Positions 17,385 to 26,594 are shown, counted from the first letter of the stretch. The stretch is 46,709 bases of DNA from an uncultured Lachnospiraceae bacterium (GCA_910578175.1 CAJTPF010000023.1:1-46709); one strand, 5' to 3'. Numbers and translations are program-made. The notes: generated by a model not told the origin, from the sequence alone.

Positions 17385-18530
17385 TTAATAATTACCTAAC
17401 AATTTAAATGCATTGGCCTCTTCCATGATACCCCGGATCGCATTCAGGGTTCCCGGTTCATCCAGCCTGCCTTCAAATTCCACAAAGAACCGGTATTCCC
17501 AGCTTTTATTTTTCATTGGTCTGGATTCTATCTTTGTCATGTTTAACCCGTTATAAATGAAATGAGACAGCATATTGTACAAAGTTCCGCTGGAATGGGG
17601 CAGTTCAAAGCATACGCATACTTTGGACGCTTTTTCGGTATAGATTTTGTTTTTTCCAATGATAATGAATCTGGTGGTATTTTTACTGTTATAATTGATG
17701 TTTTCCTGTAATACCTGAAGTCCGTATTCCTTTGCGGCGTTGACACTGGCAATCGCAGCCTGGGATTTCCGGTTCTCCTCCACCACCTTTTTGGCGCTTC
17801 CTGCCGTATTGGCCTGGGAAATCTGCTGCCAGTCCGGATGTTCTTCCAGAAATTCCGAGCACTGCATCAGTCCCTGCGGATGGGAATATACCACCTGAAT
17901 ATCGGACAGTTCCGCTCCCGGAAGCCCCAGCAGCGCATGACGCACCACTACATCGGTCTGGTCGATAATGATATTGTCAAATTCTACCAGCAGATCATAG
18001 ACATCATTTACAATGCCTGCCGTGGTATTTTCAATCGGCAGGACTCCGTAATCCGCTTTACCGTCCCGAATGGCTTCCATGGCATTCCGAAAGGTGGCCA
18101 CATGAAAATTTTTCACGCCGGAACCAAAATAATTCATCATGGCTTCGTGGCTGTACGCCCCCGGCACCCCCTGATACACCACGGTCATGTCTTCCTTCCC
18201 GGGATGAAAGCTTTCAATCTTCCGAAAATCAATGTCCTGTCCTTTTCCGTTTTCCGCCAGAATCCGGTACTGAAGTTTTCTGCTGATGGCCATGATCTGG
18301 GTAAACAATTCTTCGATTCCCTGCTCATTGAATTTATTTTTTGCCTGGGATTTTACCTTCTGTATCTTCTGTCTCTCACGGTCTTTGTCCAGCACGTTCT
18401 TTCCATTATCAATCTTAAACTGCGCCACATCCTTACAGACCGCAAGCCTGTTTTCAAATAATTCAACCATTGATGCATCTATGGTATCTATTTCCTGTCT
18501 TATCTCGTTTAAATCCAACTGCTTATCCAC
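17385..18530 (-). CDS. pheA: Bifunctional chorismate mutase / prephenate dehydratase (P-protein)
   Basis: Converts chorismate to prephenate and on to phenylpyruvate, the committed steps to phenylalanine. The 381-residue protein has an N-terminal AroQ-type chorismate mutase (residues about 1-90, IRQEIDTID then MVELFENRLAVC), then prephenate dehydratase (GVPGAYSHEAM near 122, LPIENTTAGIVNDVYDLL, and the TTRF motif), and a C-terminal ACT domain with ESRP, the phenylalanine-binding site for feedback inhibition. It starts at GTG 18530 with GAGGTAAC upstream. Chorismate comes from aroC at the left edge. It lies 63 bases after folBK and 18 before DUF815, in the same dense run of genes. Confidence 0.96.
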   Translation of the reverse strand: MDKQLDLNEIRQEIDTIDASMVELFENRLAVCKDVAQFKIDNGKNVLDKDRERQKIQKVKSQAKNKFNEQGIEELFTQIMAISRKLQYRILAENGKGQDIDFRKIESFHPGKEDMTVVYQGVPGAYSHEAMMNYFGSGVKNFHVATFRNAMEAIRDGKADYGVLPIENTTAGIVNDVYDLLVEFDNIIIDQTDVVVRHALLGLPGAELSDIQVVYSHPQGLMQCSEFLEEHPDWQQISQANTAGSAKKVVEENRKSQAAIASVNAAKEYGLQVLQENINYNSKNTTRFIIIGKNKIYTEKASKVCVCFELPHSSGTLYNMLSHFIYNGLNMTKIESRPMKNKSWEYRFFVEFEGRLDEPGTLNAIRGIMEEANAFKLLGNY

Positions 18531-18593
18531 GTTGTTACCTCATTTCCTGTTTCCAATTGATTCGGTTCCCTCTGTATTGCCCATCGCTCCGGG

Positions 18594-19400
18594 CTACTCC
18601 GTTGCGATGTCCCGAATCCTCTGATGTAAGATCGGATGCACTGCATTGGGCGCGATCTGCTTTAACGGGTCCAGTACAAAACTCCGTTTATGCAGTTCCG
18701 GATGGGGTATGGTAAGTTCATCATCCGAAGTAACCATATCATCATAGAGCAAAATATCCAGATCCAGTGTTCTGGGTCCCCAGCGGACTTCTCTGGTACG
18801 CTTTGCCTCCTGTTCCAGTTTCTGCAGAAACCGCAGCAGCTCCGACGGGGTATATAGGGTTCTGATCTTCACGCATCCGTTTAAGAAATCCTCCTGTTCC
18901 ACCGGACCATAAGGTTTCGTTACGATAAAATCCGAAGTCTGCAACAGCCGGCAGTTCGGGTCCGACTCCATGGCTTTTACCGCCTCCTCCAAATATTTCC
19001 GTTTCTCTCCCATATTTGAGCCTAACGCAATATATGCCGTATGCCAGCTCCGTTCTATTTCCACTGCCACATAATCCACCGGCAGGCCCACAGGCGCCCA
19101 GGGTTTTGCAATGGTAATCTTCAGGCTTTCGGTCAGCGGAAACCTGACCATCAGCGACAGAGCCAGATTTTCTGCGGCAGCCTCTATCAGATTAAAGGTA
19201 TTTTTCTGCAGAAATTTATTGATAAACTGGCAGACCTCCGCATAATTTACGGACATGGGCAGGGCATCCGTCACTCCTGCTTTTCTGGTACTGAAATATA
19301 ATTCCAGACAGATCAGAAATTTCTGTCCCAATGTTTTTTCTTCCTGTAAAACGCCGTGATTGGCAAATACTTCCAGATCTTTAATTATTATTCTGTCCAT
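18594..19400 (-). CDS. folB-folK: Dihydroneopterin aldolase / HPPK fusion
   Basis: Two consecutive folate enzymes in one chain of 268 residues. The first ~115 residues are dihydroneopterin aldolase (DLEVFANHGVLQEEK, with a later LIEAAAENLA block), which releases glycolaldehyde. From about residue 120 the chain is 6-hydroxymethyl-dihydropterin pyrophosphokinase (YIALGSNMGEKRKYLEEA, then RWGPRTLDLDILLYDD and IPHPELHKRSFVL). The fusion makes the substrate of folP, whose gene overlaps this one by 20 bases. No folE (GTP cyclohydrolase) is in the window, so the first step must be coded elsewhere. Confidence 0.96.
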   Translation of the reverse strand: MDRIIIKDLEVFANHGVLQEEKTLGQKFLICLELYFSTRKAGVTDALPMSVNYAEVCQFINKFLQKNTFNLIEAAAENLALSLMVRFPLTESLKITIAKPWAPVGLPVDYVAVEIERSWHTAYIALGSNMGEKRKYLEEAVKAMESDPNCRLLQTSDFIVTKPYGPVEQEDFLNGCVKIRTLYTPSELLRFLQKLEQEAKRTREVRWGPRTLDLDILLYDDMVTSDDELTIPHPELHKRSFVLDPLKQIAPNAVHPILHQRIRDIATE

Positions 19401-20220
19401 GGTTACACCCCTTTCCTAAAATCGCTTCTGTCATATCGATGGCCCGTTTATTTGCCAGCACATCGTGAACCCGCACAAAACTGCAGCCTTTCATGACTCC
19501 CATTACCGTAGTGACCAGGGTTCCTTCTGCTCTCTGGTCAGCGGGCAGATTTAACGTCAGCCCGATCATGGATTTTCTGGAGGTTCCTAAAAGTACCGGA
19601 TATCCCAGGTTTAGTAACTGCTCCATGTGATTCATGACATACAGGTTTTCTTCCAGATTTTTTCCAAATCCAATGCCCGGATCCGTAATGATCTTTTCCG
19701 GCTGAACGCCTGCTGCCAGAGCGATATCTATACTCTGCTGCAGATCCCTGCACACATCCTCCATCAGATTTTCATAGGGCTGTTTTTGTACATCCCGGTT
19801 ATGCATCAGGCAACAGGCCAGTCCCCGTTCCGCAATGATCTCCGCCATCCGGGGGTCATATCTGCAGCCCCAGATATCGTTGATCAGATCGGCCCCCGCC
19901 GCAGCGCTTTCTTCTGCAACCCTGCTTTTATATGTATCAATGGAAATTACCGTATCAAAATTCTTCCTGATCTTCTCGATCACTGGTACTACCCGGCTGA
20001 TTTCTTCGTCCTCGGATATCAGGGTATATCCCGGTCTTGTGGACTCTCCGCCCACATCTATGATGTCTGCTCCCTCCCGTATCATCTGTTCCACATGGCT
20101 TAATGCCCGGTCCATGGAATTAAATTTTCCTCCGTCAGAAAAAGAGTCGGGTGTTACGTTCAGGATCCCCATTATATAGGTCTTATTTTTTACATCAAAT
20201 TCTTTCTTTCCAATCAACAT
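19381..20220 (-). CDS. folP: Dihydropteroate synthase
   Basis: Joins para-aminobenzoate to dihydropterin pyrophosphate, the sulfonamide target step. The 279-residue protein has the family motifs MGILNVTPDSFSDGG near 18-32, DVGGESTRPG near 57-66, VISIDTYKSRVAE, DPGIGFGKN, and a C-terminal RVHDV. Both signature regions are intact, so an active enzyme is expected. The gene overlaps folC upstream by 26 bases and folBK downstream by 20, so the three are translationally linked. Confidence 0.97.
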   Translation of the reverse strand: MLIGKKEFDVKNKTYIMGILNVTPDSFSDGGKFNSMDRALSHVEQMIREGADIIDVGGESTRPGYTLISEDEEISRVVPVIEKIRKNFDTVISIDTYKSRVAEESAAAGADLINDIWGCRYDPRMAEIIAERGLACCLMHNRDVQKQPYENLMEDVCRDLQQSIDIALAAGVQPEKIITDPGIGFGKNLEENLYVMNHMEQLLNLGYPVLLGTSRKSMIGLTLNLPADQRAEGTLVTTVMGVMKGCSFVRVHDVLANKRAIDMTEAILGKGCNHGQNNN

Positions 20221-21529
20221 ATTTTCTCATGCCTTCCTTCGCTTTTGCCAGATATGATAAGGAGCCGAAGACCAGGATCACTCCGCCGGTCCCTGCCGCT
20301 GTCACCGCCTGTGCAACGGCCTGTTCCAGATGTTTTGCACAGGATACGTTTTTATTGTACTTTTCCGCGGCCTCTGCCAGGATTTTTCCGTCCAGCCCTC
20401 TCGCATGGTCCGGCGTAACGGTTATGATCTCGTCTGCCAGCGGCGCGGTAACAGATAATATGGTTTCGTAATCCTTATCTGCTAATACTCCCATTATATA
20501 TATAATTTTAGAATTTGTAAAATACATTTCTATAGTTTCTCTGATCCGTTCCGCCGCTCCCGGATTATGACCGCCGTCAAGATAAACAGCCGGCCGGCTG
20601 CCGATCCGTTCAAACCTTCCGGGCCAGCGGGCAAGGGAGATTCCCTGTCTGATATCTTCCTCACAAAGCGGCAGTCCTGCTTTCTTCAGCCACAATACGG
20701 TCTCTATGGCCGCCGCCATATTCTCTGTCTGAAATGTCCCCAGCATTCCGGTATACAGATCCCCCAGAAAAATACCGGAGGATGACACATAATCCAGAAC
20801 CGTCCCCTCCGGACTGCAGGAAATCCGCCGGGGTTTTTCTGCGCGGATGAACTCCGCCTGTTTCCGCCGGGCCTGCCGCCGGATCACGGTCAAAACCTCT
20901 TCCTTTTGTTCCGCCGTAATGACCGGCCGTCCCTGTTTAATGATTCCGGCTTTCTGTCCCGCTATTTCGGTTAACGTGTTTCCCAGAACACTCATATGGT
21001 CCATACTCACGGATGTGATCACAGAACAGAGAGGAGCCGAAATTACGTTGGTAGAATCAAACGCTCCTCCCATTCCGGTTTCCAGTATTACGAAATCACA
21101 GTTATTCCTGTAAAAATACAGAAATGCCAGCGCCGTTTCCATTTCAAAGGCCGTGGGTTCTTTTCCTTCAGAAGCGTCCAGAACCTCCGATGCCTTCCGT
21201 ACGGCTTCCATGCATTCCGCGTATTCCTGCTCCGAAATCGGAACATCATTTATGGTAAATATTTCTAAATATTCAAATACTGCCGGAGAGGAAAAACGTC
21301 CCACTTTATATCCGGCCTGTTTCAGAATGGCAGAAATATAGGCGGATGTGGAACCTTTTCCGTTGGTTCCCGCTATATGGATCACCTTTAGTTTATCCTG
21401 TATATCCGAAAACAGATGCATAAGCCCCCGGATATTTTCAAGCCCCGGGATACTTCCCTTTTTACCGATCTTTTCTATATAATTCCTGGCTTCCGCATAT
21501 GTCATCAGTCCGCACCTACTTTTGTCCAA
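20195..21529 (-). CDS. folC: Folylpolyglutamate synthase / dihydrofolate synthase
   Basis: Adds glutamate to dihydropteroate and to folates, keeping them in the cell. The 444-residue Mur-ligase-like protein has the P-loop HIAGTNGKGSTSAYI near residues 50-64, GRFSSP, ETGMGGAFDSTNVI, TSVSMDHMSVLG and DGGHNPGA, all standard for FolC. Its first 25 bases overlap the 3' end of potCD, an unusual tie between transport and folate genes. folP overlaps its end by 26 bases. Confidence 0.96.
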   Translation of the reverse strand: MDKSRCGLMTYAEARNYIEKIGKKGSIPGLENIRGLMHLFSDIQDKLKVIHIAGTNGKGSTSAYISAILKQAGYKVGRFSSPAVFEYLEIFTINDVPISEQEYAECMEAVRKASEVLDASEGKEPTAFEMETALAFLYFYRNNCDFVILETGMGGAFDSTNVISAPLCSVITSVSMDHMSVLGNTLTEIAGQKAGIIKQGRPVITAEQKEEVLTVIRRQARRKQAEFIRAEKPRRISCSPEGTVLDYVSSSGIFLGDLYTGMLGTFQTENMAAAIETVLWLKKAGLPLCEEDIRQGISLARWPGRFERIGSRPAVYLDGGHNPGAAERIRETIEMYFTNSKIIYIMGVLADKDYETILSVTAPLADEIITVTPDHARGLDGKILAEAAEKYNKNVSCAKHLEQAVAQAVTAAGTGGVILVFGSLSYLAKAKEGMRKYVDWKERI

Positions 21530-23373
21530 TATTTATCATACATCAGGTCTCCGTCGCTGCCCAGATAATGATATACTTCACATCGTTCCAAATCTTCGGC
21601 ATCCGGAAACGCAATCTTGCTGTTCCGGATCTCTTCATCTTCTATCAATGCTCTCGCCGCCTCGTTTGGTGTGGAATAGGTAATAAAATCAAAATTCATC
21701 AGGGCAGCTTCCGGTTTACACATAAAATTGATCCAGGCTTCCGCGCCTTCTTTGTTTTTACAGTTTTTGGGGATCACCCAGCCGTCGATCCATACATTGG
21801 AACCTTCCTTTGGTATTACATATTCCAAATCCGGATTTTCTTTCTGCATAAATATGGCTTCACCGGAATAGATCACTCCCAGCGCTGCCGAATTCCGGAT
21901 CATCTTATCCCGTACCTGGTCAATGACATATGCCTGGACCAGCGGTTTCTGACGGAGCAGCAGATTTGTGGCTTCGTTTAATTCCGCCTCTTCCAGTGTG
22001 TTGATGGAATATCCCAGATAGCTCAGCGCCACGCAATAGGCATCCCGGACGCTGTTCTGCATCAGGATCTGCTTCCGATAGGCCTCATCAAAAAGAATCT
22101 CCCAGCTTGTCACCGGTTCTGTTACCATTTTTTTATTATACATGATTCCCACGGTTCCCCAGCAATACGGAACGCTGTACCGGTTTCCCGGATCAAACCC
22201 TTCCGCACGTTCCAGATACTGCTTTCCGATATTCTGAATATTCGGTATATTTTCATAATCCAGTTCAGCCAGAAGATCGTTTTTCATCATCTTTTCTATC
22301 ATATAATCCGAAGGACAGATAACATCATATTGTCTGGCGCCGCTGGCAATAATGGTATACATCTCTTCATTGGTTTCAAATTCTTCATAGTGTACGGTGA
22401 TTCCGGTCTCTTCCTCAAACTGCGTGATCACCTCCGGGTCTATATATTCTCCCCAGTTATAGACATAGATTTCGTTTCCGGACGCCGGCTTCAAAAATAT
22501 GTGTTTCACGGAATAAACCATGCCTGCCGTTATCAATGCCACACAGATGATTCCCGCAGCCAGCCGCAGGATGCGATGCCGCAGTTCCGCCTGTCTCGTA
22601 ACAATTTCCTTTTTCGCCGGTGCCTTGTTGATCAGCAGCAGCAAGAGGAATACCGTTACAAATAACAGAGTGGACAGCGCATACATTTCCGGCTTGATTC
22701 CCTTTCGGACTTCCGTGTAAATCTTTGTAGACAAAGTATCAAATCCCGAACCTCTGGTAAAATGGGTGATGATAAAATCATCCAGTGACATGGTAAAGGA
22801 CAGAAAGAATCCTGAAAGTACCCCCGGCAATATATCCGGCAGCGTGATCTTGAAAAACGCATACCTTTTTGAAGCTCCCAGATCCAGCGCCGCTTCATAC
22901 ATACTGTGATCCATCTGCTGTACCTTGGGCATAACGCTCAATACCACATACGGAATACAAAAAGTCACATGGGCGATCAGTACCGTTGAAAAACTCAGCG
23001 ACATTCCGATTCCGATAAACAACAGCATAAATGCCAGTCCCGTAACGATTTCCGCATTCAGCATCGGAATATTGGTAATGCTCATAATGACCGCTTTCGG
23101 AAGTTTCTTCATTTTATAAATGGTCAGACAGGCAAACGTCCCGATCACGGTGGCGAGAAAAGCCGCCATTACCGCCAGTACCAGCGTGGACTTCAATGCC
23201 GTCATGATCGCATCGTTTTCAAACAGCTGCGTATACCATTTCAACGTAAATCCTTTCCAGGTTCCCAGTATCCTGGAATCATTAAAGGATGCCACGATCA
23301 ATACAAAGATTGGCAGATACAAAAACAGCAGGACCAGAAAGAGATAGATTTTCTTTATCCGGCGCTTCATCAT
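21505..23373 (-). CDS. potCD: PotC-PotD fusion: polyamine permease with tethered binding domain
   Basis: One 622-residue chain combines two subunits of a spermidine/putrescine ABC importer. Residues ~1-260 are the PotC permease with six membrane segments and the EAA-type loop EAALDLGASKRYAFFKITLPDILPG. A further membrane helix at about 272-292 then tethers a PotD-type periplasmic-binding domain that starts IYVYNWGEYIDPEVI and includes ICPSDYMIEKM and WIDGWVIPK. In place of a separate lipoprotein, the binding domain is held on the outer face by the permease. Such fusions are known in some Firmicutes. It overlaps potB by 4 bases (ATGA) and folC by 25, so translation is coupled. Substrate specificity between spermidine and putrescine is not decided here. 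Confidence 0.93.
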   Translation of the reverse strand: MMKRRIKKIYLFLVLLFLYLPIFVLIVASFNDSRILGTWKGFTLKWYTQLFENDAIMTALKSTLVLAVMAAFLATVIGTFACLTIYKMKKLPKAVIMSITNIPMLNAEIVTGLAFMLLFIGIGMSLSFSTVLIAHVTFCIPYVVLSVMPKVQQMDHSMYEAALDLGASKRYAFFKITLPDILPGVLSGFFLSFTMSLDDFIITHFTRGSGFDTLSTKIYTEVRKGIKPEMYALSTLLFVTVFLLLLLINKAPAKKEIVTRQAELRHRILRLAAGIICVALITAGMVYSVKHIFLKPASGNEIYVYNWGEYIDPEVITQFEEETGITVHYEEFETNEEMYTIIASGARQYDVICPSDYMIEKMMKNDLLAELDYENIPNIQNIGKQYLERAEGFDPGNRYSVPYCWGTVGIMYNKKMVTEPVTSWEILFDEAYRKQILMQNSVRDAYCVALSYLGYSINTLEEAELNEATNLLLRQKPLVQAYVIDQVRDKMIRNSAALGVIYSGEAIFMQKENPDLEYVIPKEGSNVWIDGWVIPKNCKNKEGAEAWINFMCKPEAALMNFDFITYSTPNEAARALIEDEEIRNSKIAFPDAEDLERCEVYHYLGSDGDLMYDKYWTKVGAD

Positions 23374-24209
23374 AATACCCTGCCTCCTTCCTGTCCTTTG
23401 TCATATTTGGCGGTAAAAAGCATATTCAATACAATAAATATCATCAGAATCAGGGATAATCCGGCCCCCAGATTCAGGTTATCGGCTTTCACTTTATTTT
23501 CTACCAGATTTCCGATCAGCAACTGTTTGCCTCCGCCTAAAATATCCGAAATGACAAACGTGGTAAGTGCCGGAACAAATACCATTATGATTCCGCTGGC
23601 GATTCCAGGAAAACTCAGGGGAAGGATCACTTTCGCCAGTGTCTGCCAGTAATTTGCTCCCAGGTCTCTGGCCGCATTTATGGTATTATCGTCGATTTTG
23701 ATCAATACATTATAAATCGGCAGAACCATAAACGGAAGGAAATCGTATACCATACCCAGTACGATGGCCTGCGGGGTATTAATAATATTAAAGGCCGGCA
23801 GACGGAGGTATGCCAGCACATGGTCCAGTACGCCGTTGACATCCAGTATCGCCTGCCATGCATAAGTCCGCAACAGAAAGTTCATCCACATGGGCAGGAT
23901 AAATATAAATACGATAAAGGAACTTTTTTTCATTTTCATATTCCGCAGAATCAGGGCCAGGGGGTATGAAAACAGCAGACAGACCAGCGTACAGATCACT
24001 GCCAGCAGAACGGACAGCCCCAGCGCTCCGTAATATTCTTTCTGCAATATCACGGCTACATTATCAAACGTAAATTTTCCATCCCCGTCGGTAAAGCCGT
24101 AATAGCACACAAACAGTAACGGTATAACGATAAAAGCGGTCATCCAGACGATATAGGGACCTGCAAACAATGTATATTTTTTATTCTTCAATTGGTACTG
24201 CCTCCTCAT
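23370..24209 (-). CDS. potB: Spermidine/putrescine ABC transporter permease
   Basis: A 279-residue inner-membrane permease with six predicted helices and the EAA loop INAARDLGANYWQTLAKVILPLSFPGI near residues 180-205. It is the first permease of the polyamine importer and pairs with the PotC half of the fusion encoded next. An N-terminal basic stretch (RRQYQLKNKK) precedes the first helix. It overlaps potA upstream by 29 bases and potCD downstream by 4, so the genes are tightly coupled. Confidence 0.95.
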   Translation of the reverse strand: MRRQYQLKNKKYTLFAGPYIVWMTAFIVIPLLFVCYYGFTDGDGKFTFDNVAVILQKEYYGALGLSVLLAVICTLVCLLFSYPLALILRNMKMKKSSFIVFIFILPMWMNFLLRTYAWQAILDVNGVLDHVLAYLRLPAFNIINTPQAIVLGMVYDFLPFMVLPIYNVLIKIDDNTINAARDLGANYWQTLAKVILPLSFPGIASGIIMVFVPALTTFVISDILGGGKQLLIGNLVENKVKADNLNLGAGLSLILMIFIVLNMLFTAKYDKGQEGGRVL

Positions 24210-25254
24210 CTTCGGATTCCGGCTTATGCATGATCTGTATATTAAAGGGGTCTACTTTAATGCCCACTTTCGTTCCCACCGGCACTAATTTCGTACTGTG
24301 TACCAGCCATTCAAAACCATTTGCCATGACTTCCATTTCATAGTGTACCCCTTTAAATATCAGATGGGTGACCGTCCCCGGAAGGATTCCCTGTTCCGGT
24401 TCCACCAGTTCCACGTCTTCAGGACGTATGACCGCATCCACGGGCCTGTGGGTTCCGAATCCTGTATCCACGCATGGAAATCTGGCTCCCAGAATCTCCA
24501 CTACTTTATCTTCTATCATGGTAGCCGCCAGGATATTGCTCTCACCGATAAAATCCGCCACAAAGGCATTTTCCGGCTCATTGTAGATATCTTCCGGCGT
24601 ACCGATCTGCTGAATATATCCCTGGTTCATGACCACAATGGTATCCGACATGGTCAGCGCCTCTTCCTGATCATGGGTAACATAGATAAATGTAATACCC
24701 AGTTCATTTTTCAGACGGATCAGTTCGTATTGCATTTCCTGCCGCAGTTTCAGATCCAGTGCTCCCAGCGGTTCGTCCAGCAGAAGTACCTTCGGTTCGT
24801 TTACGATCGCCCTGGCAATGGCGATCCTCTGCTGCTGTCCTCCGCTTAAGGAATCCGCCATCCGGTTTTCGAATCCATCCAGATTCACCAGTTTCAAAGC
24901 ATATTTGATCTTATCTTCTATATATTGTCTGCTTTTCTTTTTAATCTTTAATCCAAATGCTATATTCTCTCCGATCGTCATATGGGTAAATAATGCATAT
25001 TTCTGGAATACGGTATTTAACTGGCGTTTATTGGGCGGAAGTTTGGTAATATCCTGACCGTCAAATATGACCTTTCCCTGATCGGGATTTTCAAATCCGC
25101 CGATAATGCGCAGCGTTGTTGTCTTTCCGCATCCGCTGGGCCCTAACAGCGTCAGGAATTCATTTTCCCTGATATATAAATTCAGATCGTCCAATACCAC
25201 GTTATCTCCAAACACCTTTGTCACATTTACAAGATCGATCAATTTCTTACTCAT
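24181..25254 (-). CDS. potA: Spermidine/putrescine ABC transporter ATP-binding protein
   Basis: This 357-residue ATPase powers the importer. It has Walker A GPSGCGKTTT near residue 38, the signature LSGGQQQRIAIARAI, Walker B LLLDEPLGALD and a switch His in YVTHDQEEAL. A C-terminal TOBE-type domain of ~110 residues follows, the mark of the MalK/PotA group. AAGGAATTGCGGA precedes ATG 25254. It is the first gene of a run of ten same-strand genes reaching ppk1, and the promoter and dyad at 25348-25404 lie just upstream. Confidence 0.96.
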   Translation of the reverse strand: MSKKLIDLVNVTKVFGDNVVLDDLNLYIRENEFLTLLGPSGCGKTTTLRIIGGFENPDQGKVIFDGQDITKLPPNKRQLNTVFQKYALFTHMTIGENIAFGLKIKKKSRQYIEDKIKYALKLVNLDGFENRMADSLSGGQQQRIAIARAIVNEPKVLLLDEPLGALDLKLRQEMQYELIRLKNELGITFIYVTHDQEEALTMSDTIVVMNQGYIQQIGTPEDIYNEPENAFVADFIGESNILAATMIEDKVVEILGARFPCVDTGFGTHRPVDAVIRPEDVELVEPEQGILPGTVTHLIFKGVHYEMEVMANGFEWLVHSTKLVPVGTKVGIKVDPFNIQIMHKPESEDEEAVPIEE

Positions 25255-25347
25255 TCCGCAATTCCTTTCTGTTCCTTAAAATATTCTTTATTCTTCCGGT
25301 ATCCGGTCTCTTTCTCAGTCTGTATCGGTATCCTGTTTCATATACAT

Positions 25348-25399
25348 ACTCCCCGTCATTGGAATTACTAAAAGAATTGTAATCGGAATGACAGGGAGT
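25348..25399. promoter_or_regulatory. 21-base inverted repeat across the potA promoter
   Basis: Arms 25348-25368 and 25379-25399 match at 17 of 21 positions around a 10-base loop. The repeat covers the -10 and spacer and extends past the likely RNA start, the position of an operator. It also lies 19 bases after the stop of the cation exporter and could instead be its terminator, but no U-run follows it on the minus strand. Confidence 0.55.
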
Positions 25400-25404
25400 G
25401 TCAA
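25376..25404 (-). promoter_or_regulatory. Sigma-A promoter for potA
   Basis: On the minus strand TTGACA (25399-25404), 17 bases, TACAAT (25376-25381). The leader to potA would be about 115 bases. I see no other strong promoter before ppk1. Confidence 0.75.
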
Positions 25405-25417
25405 TTATTTTCTGTAA

Positions 25418-26356
25418 TTATTTCATCAACGGAGGATCTACATCTTGAGGATGTCTTTCATCTTTGGGATTCACGTGTACCATGATATGTTTTACCTTCG
25501 GAAAATTCTGTTCAATCTTTTCGTGTACCGACTCTGCTATATTGTGCGCCTCCTGCAGAGTATAGGATCCATCCGCCTGAATTTCCACATCTACATATAT
25601 TTTGTTTCCAAAAATTCGGGTCTGCAGCAGGTCTATTCCCAATACATTTTCATTTTCCATGACGCAGTCATATATCCGTTTCTCCGTTTCCTCATCGCAG
25701 GAATGGTCTACCATCTTATCTACTGCATCCTTAAAAATATCAAAGGCCGCTTTTGCAATAAATCCAAAAATCACCAGACTGGCAACAGAATCCATGATCG
25801 GATAACCAAGTCTGGCGCCGCCGATCCCTATCAATGCGCCAATGGAAGAGAACGCATCCGAACGATGGTGCCATGCATCCGCCATTAATGCGCCGGAATC
25901 GATTTTTCTGGCGTAATATCTTGTATACCAATACATCCCTTCTTTACTGACAATCGAAATTACGGCTGCTGCCATCGCTAATACGCCCGGTATCCGTAAA
26001 TCTGCAGAATGACCGCTGAAAATGTTTTTAAATGCTTCTGCGCCGATTCCAAAACCTGTGATAAATAGAACCATTGCCAGAATAATCGCCGCAACGCATT
26101 CCAGCCTTTCATGACCGTATGGATGCTCTTTGTCCGATTCCTTTGCAGACAGCCGGATACCGATCAGAACTACAATGGTACTGAATACATCGGATGCCGA
26201 ATGCAGCGCATCACTGATCATCGCGCCGGAATGTGCCATAATTCCTGCAAACAGCTTAATAACAGACAGTACTACATTTCCGGCAATCGTAACGACCGAT
26301 ACCCTGTTTGCTGCTTTTTGAAAATCGTCCCTGATCGTTCTATCATTTTTTTCCAT
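25418..26356 (-). CDS. Cation diffusion facilitator (CzcD-like metal exporter)
   Basis: A 312-residue CDF transporter, which exports divalent metals in exchange for protons as a dimer. Six membrane segments span about residues 15-210. The metal-site motifs are SDALHSASD (helix 2) and ADAWHHRSD (helix 5), both with HxxxD. GHERLE follows helix 3's approach, and a C-terminal cytoplasmic domain (VDVEIQADGSYTLQEAHNIAE) is present. The HxxxD pairs allow several metals and do not settle the ion. The czcD-type riboswitch immediately upstream is the better clue: it points to cobalt, nickel or iron. A good ribosome site (GGAGGTAAC) lies 7 bases before ATG 26356. Confidence 0.93.
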   Translation of the reverse strand: MEKNDRTIRDDFQKAANRVSVVTIAGNVVLSVIKLFAGIMAHSGAMISDALHSASDVFSTIVVLIGIRLSAKESDKEHPYGHERLECVAAIILAMVLFITGFGIGAEAFKNIFSGHSADLRIPGVLAMAAAVISIVSKEGMYWYTRYYARKIDSGALMADAWHHRSDAFSSIGALIGIGGARLGYPIMDSVASLVIFGFIAKAAFDIFKDAVDKMVDHSCDEETEKRIYDCVMENENVLGIDLLQTRIFGNKIYVDVEIQADGSYTLQEAHNIAESVHEKIEQNFPKVKHIMVHVNPKDERHPQDVDPPLMK

Positions 26357-26437
26357 ATCAGTTACCTCCAGAATTTAAGATAGCTCTCTATGGCACTAAA
26401 TATTTGTGGGAGTTCTATGGGAATGCCCGTGAAAAGA

Positions 26438-26486
26438 ATAAAAAAACACCCACGAATCAGTATTAGCAACTACTGTCCCATGGATG
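26438..26486 (-). terminator. Riboswitch-controlled intrinsic terminator before the cation exporter
   Basis: On the minus strand CATCCATG (26479-26486) pairs with CGTGGGTG (26447-26454), with an inner CAGTA/TACTG stem, followed by a run of U. The inner CAGT is also the 3' strand of the aptamer's closing helix, so the two folds exclude each other. Confidence 0.82.
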
Positions 26487-26547
26487 TAAGATTCCACTGT
26501 CACTTCTGTGACCCGACCCCATGACGTTCTGTCACGGTCTGCTCAGT
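26472..26547 (-). ncRNA. czcD (NiCo) metal riboswitch aptamer
   Basis: The minus-strand leader has the landmarks of the NiCo/czcD aptamer in order: ACTGAGCAG at the 5' end, a TGAC-loop-GTCA helix, CGGG, a second helix around a GAA loop, and GGGACAGT at the 3' end closing with ACTG. I recognise these from memory of the published family, not from a covariance search. The class was first described as binding cobalt and nickel, and later work reports a response to iron(II). Metal binding would hold the ACTG/CAGT helix and stop the terminator from forming, turning the exporter on. Confidence 0.88.
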
Positions 26548-26594
26548 TTGTACTGTAGATTTATATGCAGTGCAAAGAGTTTTTTGTTTTCTGT

